Part shown: one piece after another, positions 1-10,400 of the stretch
Layout: each line of letters starts with the position of its first letter
Position numbering within the stretch: position 1 is the first letter of the stretch
Source: Nymphalis io
Taxonomy: Eukaryota; Arthropoda; Insecta; Lepidoptera; Nymphalidae
Length of the DNA stretch: 64,000 nucleotides
Assembly: GCF_905147045.1 (NCBI RefSeq)
Contig: NC_065893.1
Span: 3,534,001-3,598,000, forward strand
Reading direction: 5' to 3'
Program-made: the position numbers and the translations under genes
Notes under the pieces: generated by a model
The model's input: only the letters and a program-made list of their open reading frames with translations
Told to the model about the DNA's origin: nothing
The model's database searches: none

Positions 1-508
1 TAACGAATATCAAGTCCAACGAAGACCCTCTGCTTTTATAAAAGAAATAATCATCTAATATTCGTACTTCAGTTATTTAATATTACTGTAAATTAAAATT
101 GAAACTTGATAAAAATAAACTCAATTTTTTCTCTACTATTTTAAAAATATAGTTAATATACTGCTACCCACACATGAAATATATAGTAAGTACATTTTGT
201 GTTATTTGGGTGTTACGTATGAATGAAGCATCATCCAGTAAAATCGTTCATCAGAGATAATCATCTCTAAAAGGAACAACAAGGAAAGTCAAACTTTTGT
301 TGGATCATTTTGATATCAATATATAGGATAGTGATGGAGATTATGGCGATGAAATGATGATGTGAATGAGGACTTCAACATGCGAAAATTAGATTTAAAT
401 AATGCGAAACATAATAATGATGATGAATTATGAACCATTCCCTTGACATAATACTTAACATACTATATTTGTTAAATTGTCTACATTTAAAAATAGTTAA
501 TATATATG
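1..508. other. Intergenic, no gene seen
   Basis: AT-rich sequence with no recognisable coding exon, RNA gene or repeat family. It ends where a tRNA-derived SINE begins. Confidence 0.6.
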
Positions 509-774
509 TCGAGCCGGTTGGCGTGGTTGGTAGATACTTGTTGCCTTTAACGCCAAAGGTTGTGGGTTCGATTCCCACCCAGCACAGACATTTGTGTGCA
601 TGAACATGTCTGTTTGTCTTGAGTCTGGGTGTAATTATCTATATAAGTATGTATTTATAAAAGAAAAGTAGTATATGTAGTATATCAGTTGTCTGGTTTC
701 CATAGAATAAGCTCTGCTTAATTTGGGATCAGATGGCCGTGTGTGAATAATGTCCCAGGATATTATTATTACTA
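509..774 (+). repeat. tRNA-derived SINE, family B, copy 1
   Basis: The head resembles a tRNA gene: an A-box-like stretch (TGGCGTGGTTGGTAGA) is followed by a clear B box (GGTTCGATTCC near 567-577). The body has the block 'gtctggtttccatag' and a TATTATTATT tail. The same body recurs near 19232, 45745 (minus strand) and 54388. It is a Pol III SINE, not a functional tRNA, because no cloverleaf closes. The family name is not known to me. Confidence 0.85.
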
Positions 775-995
775 TATTTGGTTTGGTAGAAGATATTCAA
801 TATTGAGAATGATGATAAGATAAGGGAAACCATGTTTTCAAAAAACTGAGTATTAAAATCAAAAGGAGCTTTCCATGATATCCATCCATTAGACAAAACG
901 AGATAAACATCGATCTAAAAGTAAAAAAAATATATATATATTATTTGGTAATCCTTAAACTATGCCCCCTCCCCTCTCCCCTCTGAATTTCATTG

Positions 996-1019
996 GATTC
1001 GTAGACAGAGAAACTAATA
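996..1019 (+). repeat. Short fragment matching the foldback arm end
   Basis: The segment reading cgtagacagagaaactaat is repeated, inverted, at about 2058-2076, the outer end of the right arm of the foldback element downstream. It may be a solo remnant of the same element or a second insertion. Confidence 0.4.
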
Positions 1020-1554
1020 GACGCAATGACGATTTCCTTCTCACTTACACAAGAAAGAGAACGAAAATAACGTTACAAATAGCTTAGACAGAGACAGAAT
1101 TATCAAATCTTTTGTCCCTTATCGTTGGTGTGTTTATTATGTTTATTGTTAAATTTTTGCATTCAATTTATTGTTTATTGTAACATATAAAATGTTAGAA
1201 AATGATTCTTATCCAGTGAAAAGACAGAGAAACAATCCTTATATCATATCGAAGGTTATACAATGGTGCGTTGTCGTATTATTTCATGTTAAAGCGATAG
1301 CAAGAAGAAAATTGCCGGCGTGTGTTTTCACGCATAAGTAAGACGATTTTGTCCCTAAATGTAGTTATCAGTGATGTTTATTTATGCCATAGCATGATGA
1401 AACTTTATATTGCATTAAAATACTGAAGGTAAAAGGATTTTCTAGTTTTTATCATTCATAACCTATAATTATTTATCATGTAAATGTTGCCAGCATCAGC
1501 TAAAAAAAAGTCCCGATTTTTGATAAAAAATATCGACTCGTCGACAATGTAAAC

Positions 1555-2076
1555 CGTAGACGGAGAAACAAATATACCTAGGGCCCGTGAAACCGCGATT
1601 GAGATAGTGATAGCTTGTAAATGTGTGCGTATAATGTTGTCATAGAAACTGCATTCCCTGTTTTGGGAGATAAATAATTTTCAGGATTTAATTAAAACAA
1701 AATGAGGTTATTAAATTTTAATTTTTAATAATTGTTATACATTTTTTTAATAAAAATATGTTTTGTTTTCCAACTACACCCATACACCGTTGCATTGTTT
1801 GTTTTTGTTTCCGTTATCAATAGTATCTTTATATGGTATTGGATTATGTTTTTTTGGGTGTAATTGGAAAACAAAAAAATATTTTAATTAAAAAATGTAT
1901 AATAAATATTAAAAAGTCAAATTTAATAACCCTGTTTTGTTTTAAATCCTTAAAATTAATTATCTCCCAAAATAGGGAGTACAGTTTCTATGGCACCATT
2001 ATACGCAACATTGACTACTATCTCTGTCTCAATCGCGGCTTCACGGCCCCTTGGTCCATTAGTTTCTCTGTCTACG
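1555..2076. mobile_element. Foldback (long inverted repeat) MITE-like element
   Basis: Two arms of about 220-230 bp (1555 to about 1788, and about 1848 to 2076) are inverted copies of each other around a spacer of about 60 bp. Matching blocks include 'gtagacRgagaaac' with its complement, 'ccgcgattgaga' with 'tctcaatcgcgg', and 'gttttccaactacaccca' with 'gggtgtaattggaaaac'. The arms have diverged, so the element is not new. No transposase reading frame is present, so it would be non-autonomous. Exact termini and target duplication were not resolved. Open frames here are by-products of the repeat. Confidence 0.75.
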
Positions 2077-2434
2077 TATAATTTCTTCATAAATTATACG
2101 TCAATAGGCACGCTGTATTTTACTTTTTTGTTTCATTATTTATGTTGTTTTATGTTACATTATCTATATAAATGTTGACTATGGTTAACTTGACTTACTG
2201 CTTACCGTATACTACATAACCACTGTTACGTTTTATCGCTTCAAGATTTTTTTTTCGTTATTTTTATATAAGAATTTTGTTGAAACTAAAATACTGATTA
2301 AGGATAGTTTGTAACTTAATCTAAGTAGTAACCTAATAATTAAAAAGGTAAAAAATATTAAATAATTAACGTATAAATAGTGACATTTATTTTAAGGAAT
2401 TTAGTTAAAGTAATTATTATTTGTTCAAAAAGAT

Positions 2435-2484
2435 TTGAATCTTATTTATTTATAACTCACGAGTTATAAATAAATAAGATTCAA
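2435..2484. repeat. Perfect 50-nt palindrome, 24-bp stem, 2-nt loop
   Basis: Arms 2435-2458 and 2461-2484 are exact reverse complements around the dinucleotide AC. AT-rich. It lies about 450 bp upstream of the first rhodanese coding exon. Confidence 0.9.
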
Positions 2485-2933
2485 AATAAAGTAGTTGATT
2501 TATTTACAGAGTACATCAATGCTTAAAGAATATTAAAATTACAACTGTAAGCTGTCGTTAACAAATTATAATGTCATTTCCTCTATCATCCTCAATTATT
2601 ATTAGGCTGTTCGAAACAAAGATTCATAACTTGCAAATAAGTGTGTTTTTCTTAATTTTTTAATATCGGATTGTAAAGTAGAAGAATTTATTAAAAACTT
2701 TTACCATTACTAATTTAATAATAGGTTTATTCAAAATATACATAAAAGTACAAAAAAATTTTTTGACATTGTTTTAGTAAATTTTATAAAAACTTAATTT
2801 CAATTTATATTTCATAAATCAAAAAAATTAAAAACATGCAATCTGATGCATATAAATATATAAAATATTTTGTAAAATTGCAGATAGAAAGTTTTACAAC
2901 AGCTATTTACTCACTAAAGCAGGTCATTCAAAT

Positions 2934-3072
2934 ATGGTTGATCCTAAAAGAGTTCTCAGCTATGAGGATATGCTTAAAATAATTCATCAACCTGAGAAGG
3001 TGATTATTGATGTCCGTAGTCCAGAAGAGGTGAAATCAACTGGCAAAATACCTTCTAGCATCAACATACCAT
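2934..3072 (+). CDS. Rhodanese gene 1, exon 1
   Basis: Starts at ATG 2934. Ends in phase 1 before a GTACCT donor. Confidence 0.85.
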
Positions 3073-3478
3073 GTACCTAAAATATTACTAATGGGATAAA
3101 TATAAATTATACTTTTAGTATTTTTTCTAAAATATTATTTATTTTTAGTAAATAATATGCAAGATGCATTAATAACTATGTCAGAAGAAGAGTTCAAGAA
3201 GCAATTTCAAAGACCTAAGCCATCTTCTTCAGATGAGCTTATATTTTATTGTCAATCTGGTAGACGTTCCAGTGAAGCTCTTGACAAAGCACTTAAGCTT
3301 GGATATACAAAGTAAATATATAATACAATGTCCTTGCATTATTATACACCTAACTTTGCCAGATAATTTATATTCAATATTTTACCAAACAACATGCAAA
3401 TACTAACCATTTAATTGTTTTAACAGATCTAAAACCTACCTGGGCAGCTGGAATGATTGGTCAAGTAAACATAAATAA
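2934..3478 (+). CDS. Rhodanese-domain protein (sulfurtransferase), 117 aa, three exons
   Basis: Single-domain rhodanese, expected to move sulfane sulfur through a persulfide on the active-site cysteine; the partner is unknown. Exons by phase are 2934-3072, 3149-3311 and 3427-3478, together 354 nt with no frame break. Visible marks are the rhodanese strand IIDVRSPEE (residues 24-32), GKIPSSINIP before the first junction, the active-site loop CQSGRRS with Cys81, and the closing YLGSWNDW. This is close in size and layout to insect CG4456/Hsp67B2-like and vertebrate TSTD-type proteins. The start is the first ATG in this exon, but the frame stays open upstream to a possible acceptor at about 2882-2883 (phase 1), so an unseen first exon could lengthen the N-terminus. 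It lies tail to tail with a paralog on the other strand. Confidence 0.9.
3149..3311 (+). CDS. Rhodanese gene 1, exon 2 (active-site loop)
   Basis: Begins after a TTTTTAG acceptor and ends before GTAAAT in phase 2. Its 163 nt is the same length as the matching exon of the minus-strand paralog. Encodes CQSGRRS. Confidence 0.88.
3427..3478 (+). CDS. Rhodanese gene 1, last exon
   Basis: Begins after TTTTAACAG. Encodes KTYLGSWNDW and ends at TAA. At 52 nt it is identical in length to the last exon of the paralog. Confidence 0.88.
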
Positions 3479-3622
3479 ATATATTATATTATTAAATTAA
3501 TAAATAAAACACATATATCACAACTAGTTTTATTTAAAAGAAAAAATCTACAAAATAAATAACAAATAAGTATCATTAGGACATTGGACTAGCTTTTAAT
3601 ATTCATTTTTGCTACAGCTTGC

Positions 3623-3674
3623 TTACTGCATTTTGATAGACCATTCTATCCAACTTCCAAGATAATTTTTCACA
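3623..3674 (-). CDS. Rhodanese gene 2, last exon
   Basis: Begins after TTCACAG. Encodes NYLGSWIEW and ends at TAA. 52 nt, too short to appear as a long open frame. Confidence 0.82.
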
Positions 3675-5678
3675 CTGTGAACAATAGATTTATGTCTTTA
3701 AATTAAAGAGAACATTGTTTAATTTTATTTTGTGATAAATGCAATTTTTAAAAATATTAATATACTTGTTCTTTTAAAATCTACAAAAAACTGTACATAT
3801 ACATATATTTAAATATCTATACAAAAAATATTTCTATAAAAAAGGATTATATATTAACTTTTTTTTGTAATATTACTTTAACTTATTACTTTAAAAATTT
3901 TCCTATCATAATCCAATAATTACTAATTTTTTTCTAATTTTGTAATTCAATGAAACCCTCTTAAATAACCTATTTTTAGAATATCTGCACCTCACTCAGC
4001 AACCTTTCTCTCCTACAATTAGCCAAAGTTACTGAAAAAGTAAGAAGCTTTTAACAAAAACTTATAACAAGTAATTGGCCATCACAGTATATCTTTTGAA
4101 CCAGAGCTATTAGCAAACGCATGGAATATGTAAATCTATGTGTTATTTAATCTTTGCTCTTTCCGCCAATGGAATAGGCTATAGCTTAAGAAGCTTCATC
4201 TTATGAGCTTTACACTTACACAATATCTAAGCTGTCACAAAATCTTAAATGATGTATTTGTGCTAGCTCATTCCATCATAACACCATTGCTTTAAAGATT
4301 TAACTGAAAAAGTAACCTACAGAACAAAAGACAAGAATGCAACTTATATTTCTTGAAAGTCATAGCAACTAATAGAACGAAAATATCTAAATATTAACCA
4401 AAAAGTTTGAATGCGCAAGGCATTCACACAGGACAAATATAATTTTCTTGTAAAAATATCATATGTAATGTAGAAGTAATGAAATTACTTTGCTTAGCTG
4501 CAAAGCAATGTTAATATGGTTAAAAAACTGACCTCTGAAGATTCGAGTATGTTAGATCTGCATAATATATAAAATATGTAACGTAATATATCATCCAAGG
4601 TTAACGTCAGTCTTGGTTATGGTCACCTATTACAGAATGAATCAACATAAAATAAAAAAAAAAAATTAAATATATATATACTCACTTTTTATATCCCAGA
4701 TTAAAAGCATTCTGTTGTGCCATACCAGATCTTTTTCCAGACATACAATAAAATATCATTTCAGTCTCCTCAGTAGGTTTCTTAATGTGATACAATTTTT
4801 CAAATTCATTTTCTGTCATTGTACGTAGTGCCGTAGACACATTTCCCACTACAAATTCAGTAATACAATTGAAAAAATTCCATGTAATTATAACATAACT
4901 AATTACAATATTCATAGTTTTGACAGTATCCTGTGTATCAAAGAATATTTCTACGATATTTTATATGACCTTTAACATACAAGTACATACATGGAATGTT
5001 GACACTATTTGGGATTTTTCCAAATTCTTTTACTTCGTCTGGTTCTCTTACATCAATGAGTAAAATTTTTTCATTAGATATAGCTTTTTTAACATAATCA
5101 TAATCTACTACCACTTCTTCAATACGAGGTTGTTTTGAAGAAAAATTTCGTAGAACATCTACTTGTATTATCTTGCCTTGAATTTTACCTGTTGCACCAA
5201 ATAAATTTGGTTAATAAATTGTGGGTAGGTACATATTATAATGGTTTTCACCTATTTTATTTTATGAGTATCCAACAAAAGATAAACACAATATTAAAAT
5301 TGATCACCGTCGGTTTTACAAGTGTGCTCCCTTAATTATACTCGTGTTCACTATAAGCAAAAAATATTAACATAGTGACGATAAAAAGTGAAATATTTAC
5401 GGTTTGAAAAACAAATTAAAATTGAAATAAATGTATTAAAATTTTAAGAAAAAACTTAATAACAATTAAATTATTATTCTTCAAAAATATAGATTCTTAT
5501 TATTCCTAAAGACTATTGTACACAAAACCTTCGAGCAGCAGGATAACATCAGCTATAAGAGGTACTTACAGTTGGCGTACTGTTTGTTCCATATTAATTT
5601 TTCTGTTTGTACTGACGAAAACTTTAATAAATGAATAGCATAATTGTAAACAGGCCTCTTCAAAATGCTGCGTAACAT
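3623..5678 (-). CDS. Rhodanese-domain protein with probable mitochondrial presequence, 173 aa, four exons
   Basis: Second single-domain rhodanese, convergent with the first. On the minus strand the exons are 5678-5570, 5188-4991, 4848-4686 and 3674-3623, together 522 nt in one frame. Residues 1-36 (starting MLRSILKRPVYNYAIHLLKF) are basic and amphipathic with no acidic residue in the first 25, as in mitochondrial targeting peptides; location in the mitochondrion is inferred. The domain shows ILLIDVREPDE (about 78-88), GKIPNSVNIP, active loop CMSGKRS with Cys137, and the ending NYLGSWIEW. Exons 3 and 4 match the paralog in length and phase. The exon 2 acceptor (GCAACAG at 5189-5190) was chosen because it keeps the frame; nearby AGs at phase 1 would shorten the linker. 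A 1 kb intron precedes the last exon. Confidence 0.88.
4686..4848 (-). CDS. Rhodanese gene 2, exon 3 (active-site loop)
   Basis: Lies between TTTGTAG and GTGAGT. 163 nt. Encodes CMSGKRS. Confidence 0.87.
4991..5188 (-). CDS. Rhodanese gene 2, exon 2
   Basis: Lies between GCAACAG and GTATGT. Encodes the linker and the LLIDVREPDE strand, ending at the same codon position as exon 1 of the paralog. Confidence 0.8.
5570..5678 (-). CDS. Rhodanese gene 2, exon 1 (presequence)
   Basis: Starts at ATG (CAT 5676-5678 on the plus strand). Ends in phase 1 before a consensus GTAAGT donor. Confidence 0.78.
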
Positions 5679-5934
5679 TTCTAAAGACTAATGGTACTAA
5701 TAAATTTAAATTTTTCTTAAGCTGTAATGAATATAAAGTTATTCGAAAATATAAATCGAAATTATTTAATATAATAATTTGAATATTAAGTAAACGATTA
5801 TTAAAATGTATACCTTTATCTGCTTTGAAGTCGAATATTTAAAATTTTGACGTCTGTGATCTGTCGTCTACCCTGCCTTGTTTAAATTTTTAATTGTCAT
5901 TTATCATCTCAGCAGTGTTTACAACCTAAAGCCA

Positions 5935-6385
5935 GGCAGTTATCGTACCATGGCCCGTAAAATTATCGTACATGGAGCAAAATTATCGTATCAGGGTAAT
6001 GATTATAACATACAATAACATTATACAAAATCACAACAAAATATTTTAAATAACTTATAATTATAGTTGAAATCAGCAGTAAGCTAAAGTAAAAAAAAAA
6101 CAAGAACCCAAAAATACGCAATATATACGCCATATATGATCAAATTCAAAAAGACAGTAACTGCCGACACTCCACATCAAACTAATATAAGATCGGTGAT
6201 TGACATCTGTCAATGATACTATTATTATTATAAAAGCATATGAGCGGCTGCAATGACAGTAAAAATAATTGTAATTTTTATTGATTAGTATAATTATCAA
6301 ATTTTGCATCATAGTGGAAATTATCGTACGATAGTAGTGTATCATCGTACATCGTACGTAGTTATGAAATTATCGTACGGTTGTG
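5935..6385. repeat. Cluster of a repeated AATTATCGTAC motif
   Basis: Copies or near-copies of attatcgtac sit near 5941, 5963, 5986, 6322 and 6374 with extra atcgtac units at 6343-6357, all reading in the same direction. Two groups flank about 330 bp of AT-rich sequence. This could be the subterminal repeats of a non-autonomous DNA transposon; no inverted termini were seen. Confidence 0.45.
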
Positions 6386-6389
6386 GACC

Positions 6390-7423
6390 CTGTATCTCAG
6401 TCTGTGGTGACAAAAGTTTCGTATTCAATGATACCATACCAATTTTTAATATGTGTATAGTTAATATCATTGTATAATAATATATCATAAGTCACCCTTA
6501 TACATGTAAAATATTGCTATTGTTGGATTAAAATGCGTTATTTGATAGAATCAAAGATTATTTAATCCCTATGTTTTATATAGGATTACTAGTATTTTAT
6601 TTACAAACAATAGTATACATACGCATTATTTTACATGAAATGGAAAGGAAGCAGACTTGACCAAAAGATAATCAGATCAATGATTCCGATTACAATATGT
6701 ATTGATTACAATATATTGATATCAATCACGATTACAGTATAACGAAAATATTGTATTCTTCAGAATCAATCAAAGTTAATCTTTAATCGTTATTGATGAT
6801 TACACGTTGTAATCGTAATTGTTAAACATTAATATCATTACATTTTGTCCAACTATTAATATCTTTTACTATTCATAATATATTTTATCTAAATAACCTG
6901 AGGAATAAGTCGTTTTATTAATTACCTAGATAGTATTGAAAAATATGAATTTTCCTCTTGTAGTGACAGATTGCAATCTTGACAAATAGGTATTTGGATA
7001 ATAGACAATTAGACAAAATTAAAAACATACTTCTCAGTTGACAGCTGGCTGACCCTTTAAAGCGATTTGATTTCCATATATGTGTGTTAAGGACGAAATA
7101 GGATTTTGTTTTGCCGTTTTTCATTTATTCTTGAAGTGCTAAAAGCTCATTGATAATCTGATTAAAGAAATTAACTTATACACTTAGGTAAAACATGTTG
7201 TTTTCAATCACGTTACATGACTCCGATATTCACATTGTAATGAGTCTATTCCTCGTTTTTCTTATTGCAATCTATTTCTATCTATAAGAGTGATGTTAAT
7301 AAACACGACGGTATTCATATATTTGCAGATGGGAAAATCATAGCATTATATACGAATGACATAACATAAGAAAAAGTCGTGTGAAATGATTTCTAGTTAA
7401 AATTTTAAGGTCACAATACAAAA
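6390..7423. other. Upstream region of the angiomotin gene
   Basis: AT-rich, with no coding exon recognised. It should contain the promoter and 5' UTR of the Amot transcript. No clear TATA and initiator pair was identified. Confidence 0.4.
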
Positions 7424-7496
7424 ATGGGGTCCATGCGACCGACAGGACGTTTTCTCTCATTCGCTAATAACATTCAGAGAACACAGAAACAGACTG
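7424..7496 (+). CDS. Amot: Amot exon 1
   Basis: Encodes MGSMRPTGRFLSFANNIQRT and a few more residues, ending in phase 1 at a GTGAGT donor. The second Met (residue 4) is an alternative start. Confidence 0.78.
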
Positions 7497-10400
7497 GTGA
7501 GTAGTTATTGTTGTCTATTTAAATTGGTAGAAGCAACATATCTTTCATATGATTCATTGCTGTTGTTATGTGAATGCCCTTGTTTATCTTATTTAGTATT
7601 ACTAAATTTCCAAATATTGTATTGCTTTAAACTATTTAACTGTATTGGTTAAAATTATATGACTTAGTATTTCACCTTTGAGGTAATGTTAATTTATGTA
7701 CTTTATTTGATTGATTTATATCATTTATAAAATCATTAAAAAATTTTTATTAATTAACTTTGTGCTAAAACAGCATAAGCTTATAACATAAATAATATTG
7801 TTGTCTTGTAAAAAGACTTTATAAAATTAATATATATTTTCTTACTGTTCTTAGTAAGTTAAAATAGCACTTGAAAATGTTTTCAATTCTTATCAAATTG
7901 TAAAATGAAAATGAAAATTATATTATTTTAAATGTAAACTACTCTGCAGTGCCAAGCGGATTTCCTCAGAGCTTGTCTGGTAGCGAAACAGATGTGTCAA
8001 CATCAAATGAGAACTTGTCTAGAGAGGAAAGGTATGTCGTAAGACACACCGCTCGTGTAGAGCCACAGGGCCAAGAAAATCGGAGCCAATCAAACAACAA
8101 TAACAATAATAGAAACTCCCTTAAGGTAACTATATGGCTTTACATACCACAATATTTATTCTTAAAATGAAAACTGATAATGATCTCATAATTAGCCATA
8201 ATCCAATTATGATTGATTGTATTAACATAATTTATTTGAATAATTTGAATTAATATTTTCTTATATATGTTTATTAATTTAATATATATCTATTTTCCAA
8301 TAAAATGAATTGTTTTAATATTGATTAATGAGTGATAAGTAGTTCAATCTTTTATTTAATTGTTTTTTCACTTACATTATCTCATTAGTTTCCATTATTG
8401 TGTTTTTAACATAATTTAATGTGGAAACTTAATTGGTCAATGTGTCAGTTTGTTATTTAAATCAAATTTGTGACAAAATTACTTACTTTATCGATGTAGG
8501 GATACTCACTTGTCTTGACTTCATTTTAAAAAAAAGTATTTTTTTTTACGCTTAAATTTATTCCTCGATTGTATTATGAGGAGCAACAAAAGTGTTTGAT
8601 AATTTTCAGCTGAATAGGGTGTATCGAACTGGCTTAAAATTTAATTGCGACACTTGACCCATACCTACTAACTCATGTAAGACGTGACACCTGACAGTAA
8701 GGGAAGACCTTTGTTATTAAGTGTAAACCTACAAAAAAAAACCATCTTTCGGAGCCATATCAAAATTAAAATCTGATTTATTTTAAAAATATATATATTT
8801 TTGTTTCAGTATTTTAGGCTCCTATTTCTCATAATCTCTTTTTTGTATATATATTATGTTTATTTTGTTTTAAAGTTACTACTGATTGCAACTATGGTTC
8901 TTTGTTAATATAATGTATTGTATAAATTGTAACAGGATAATGTGTCAGGCAGCAATCGAAATTCACTGAAAGATTCAGTAGGTGGTGGCAACAGCAACCG
9001 AAGTTCACTCGATGTGTCATCTTCCTCTTACAACACTCTTATAATACATAACCAAGATGACTCGTGGTCATCACGACCAACGCCAATTCGGTAAGTAAGA
9101 TTTGAGTTGGTGTAAGTGTGATATCTAATATCAGTTCTGTCAATGGATTACAACTACTATGATTATTTTTTTTTTTTTAAATATAATTTCTTATTATCCT
9201 ATTAATAGAGAACACGAACGAACCAATAGTGAAGTTAAGCATTCAAATACCCAATCATCTCCGTACCACACATTAAAAAAGGCAGAGATGGGTAAGAAGC
9301 CCAGTGGTATACCTCTACCTAAAATGCATAAGGAACAAACAGTAACGGCAAGTGCTAACTATATAGATATCGGGGGTCAGAGGATTTACACTAGCCCACC
9401 GGATCATGGTGTACAGGTATGATCTATTTATAGTATGTAAAGTTATAGTGTATGTTAATTTGAAAAAAACATTCAATGTATTATGTTTACATGTAATCTC
9501 ATATAAGTTTGTATCGGGCAGGAAATAACCGAGATACCAGACGACTTCCTAAACCAGTCGTCGGTACTGAAGCACCTCGCGAAGGAGGTGGCGCAGTCGC
9601 CTCCGCCCGCCTCGCCACGACCTCGCGCGCCCTCCAAGTCGCGCGACGAACGGAAAGGGAAATCCTCCAAGGCCAAGCTGAGCAAGGAGAAGCTTAACCT
9701 GTCGCGGTCTCAGCCTGATTTGACCAGGTATGTGGCTGCGAGTAACTAGAAGATGGGCCAACTCACTTGGTAATTAGTGGCACTGTTGTCGTGCTTGTAT
9801 TATCCGTCTAATCGATTCAGTCGAGGCTTCACATCCCGAGGCACCCAGGATACTGTGCCTCGGGATAATTATTGGATTGGATCGGAGTTCGAACCCCAGG
9901 TCGGCGCAATAGAAGTTATTAAATTTTTCCGTTAAGTACTAAGCTTAAATGCTTAGTACTTAACGGAAAAATTTACTTAAATGCTTAGTGGCTAGTAAGT
10001 GATCGTGCCTCTGAACGAAACACGTAAGTGTGGGCTGTGTCAGCGTGGGCGTGCGCGCGGCGCCGGGCGGCTCGGAGTCGAGCGGCTGGTGCAGCGGCGG
10101 GGAGGGCTCGCTGGCCGAGCCCGACGACGCCTTCGCGGCCGTGCTGGACGCGCTCGCGGCGGAGAACCACCAGCTCAAGCGGCAGCTGGCCGACGCCTGC
10201 GAGCGCGTCGCCAAGACCGACAAGGTGAGCTGAAATGTCCACGCCCGCACGGTCTCGGTCGACTCCTCGTATTTTTATGTCAATCAATGCTTACATTACA
10301 GAAAAGTTCATAATGGCCGATAGAAAAATACGCTTGTATGCATAGAAGAATAAATAGCCGAGATGGCCTAGTGGTTAGAACGCGTGAATCTTAACCGATG

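Noticed and set aside
509..600. tRNA gene candidate with a B box
   Set aside because: The same head recurs in four copies with a SINE body and no cloverleaf closes, so it is a SINE head.
9985..10313. Five overlapping open frames on both strands
   Set aside because: Shadows of GC-rich Amot exon 6. Only the frame reading AENHQLKRQLADACERV continues the coiled coil and matches splice phases.
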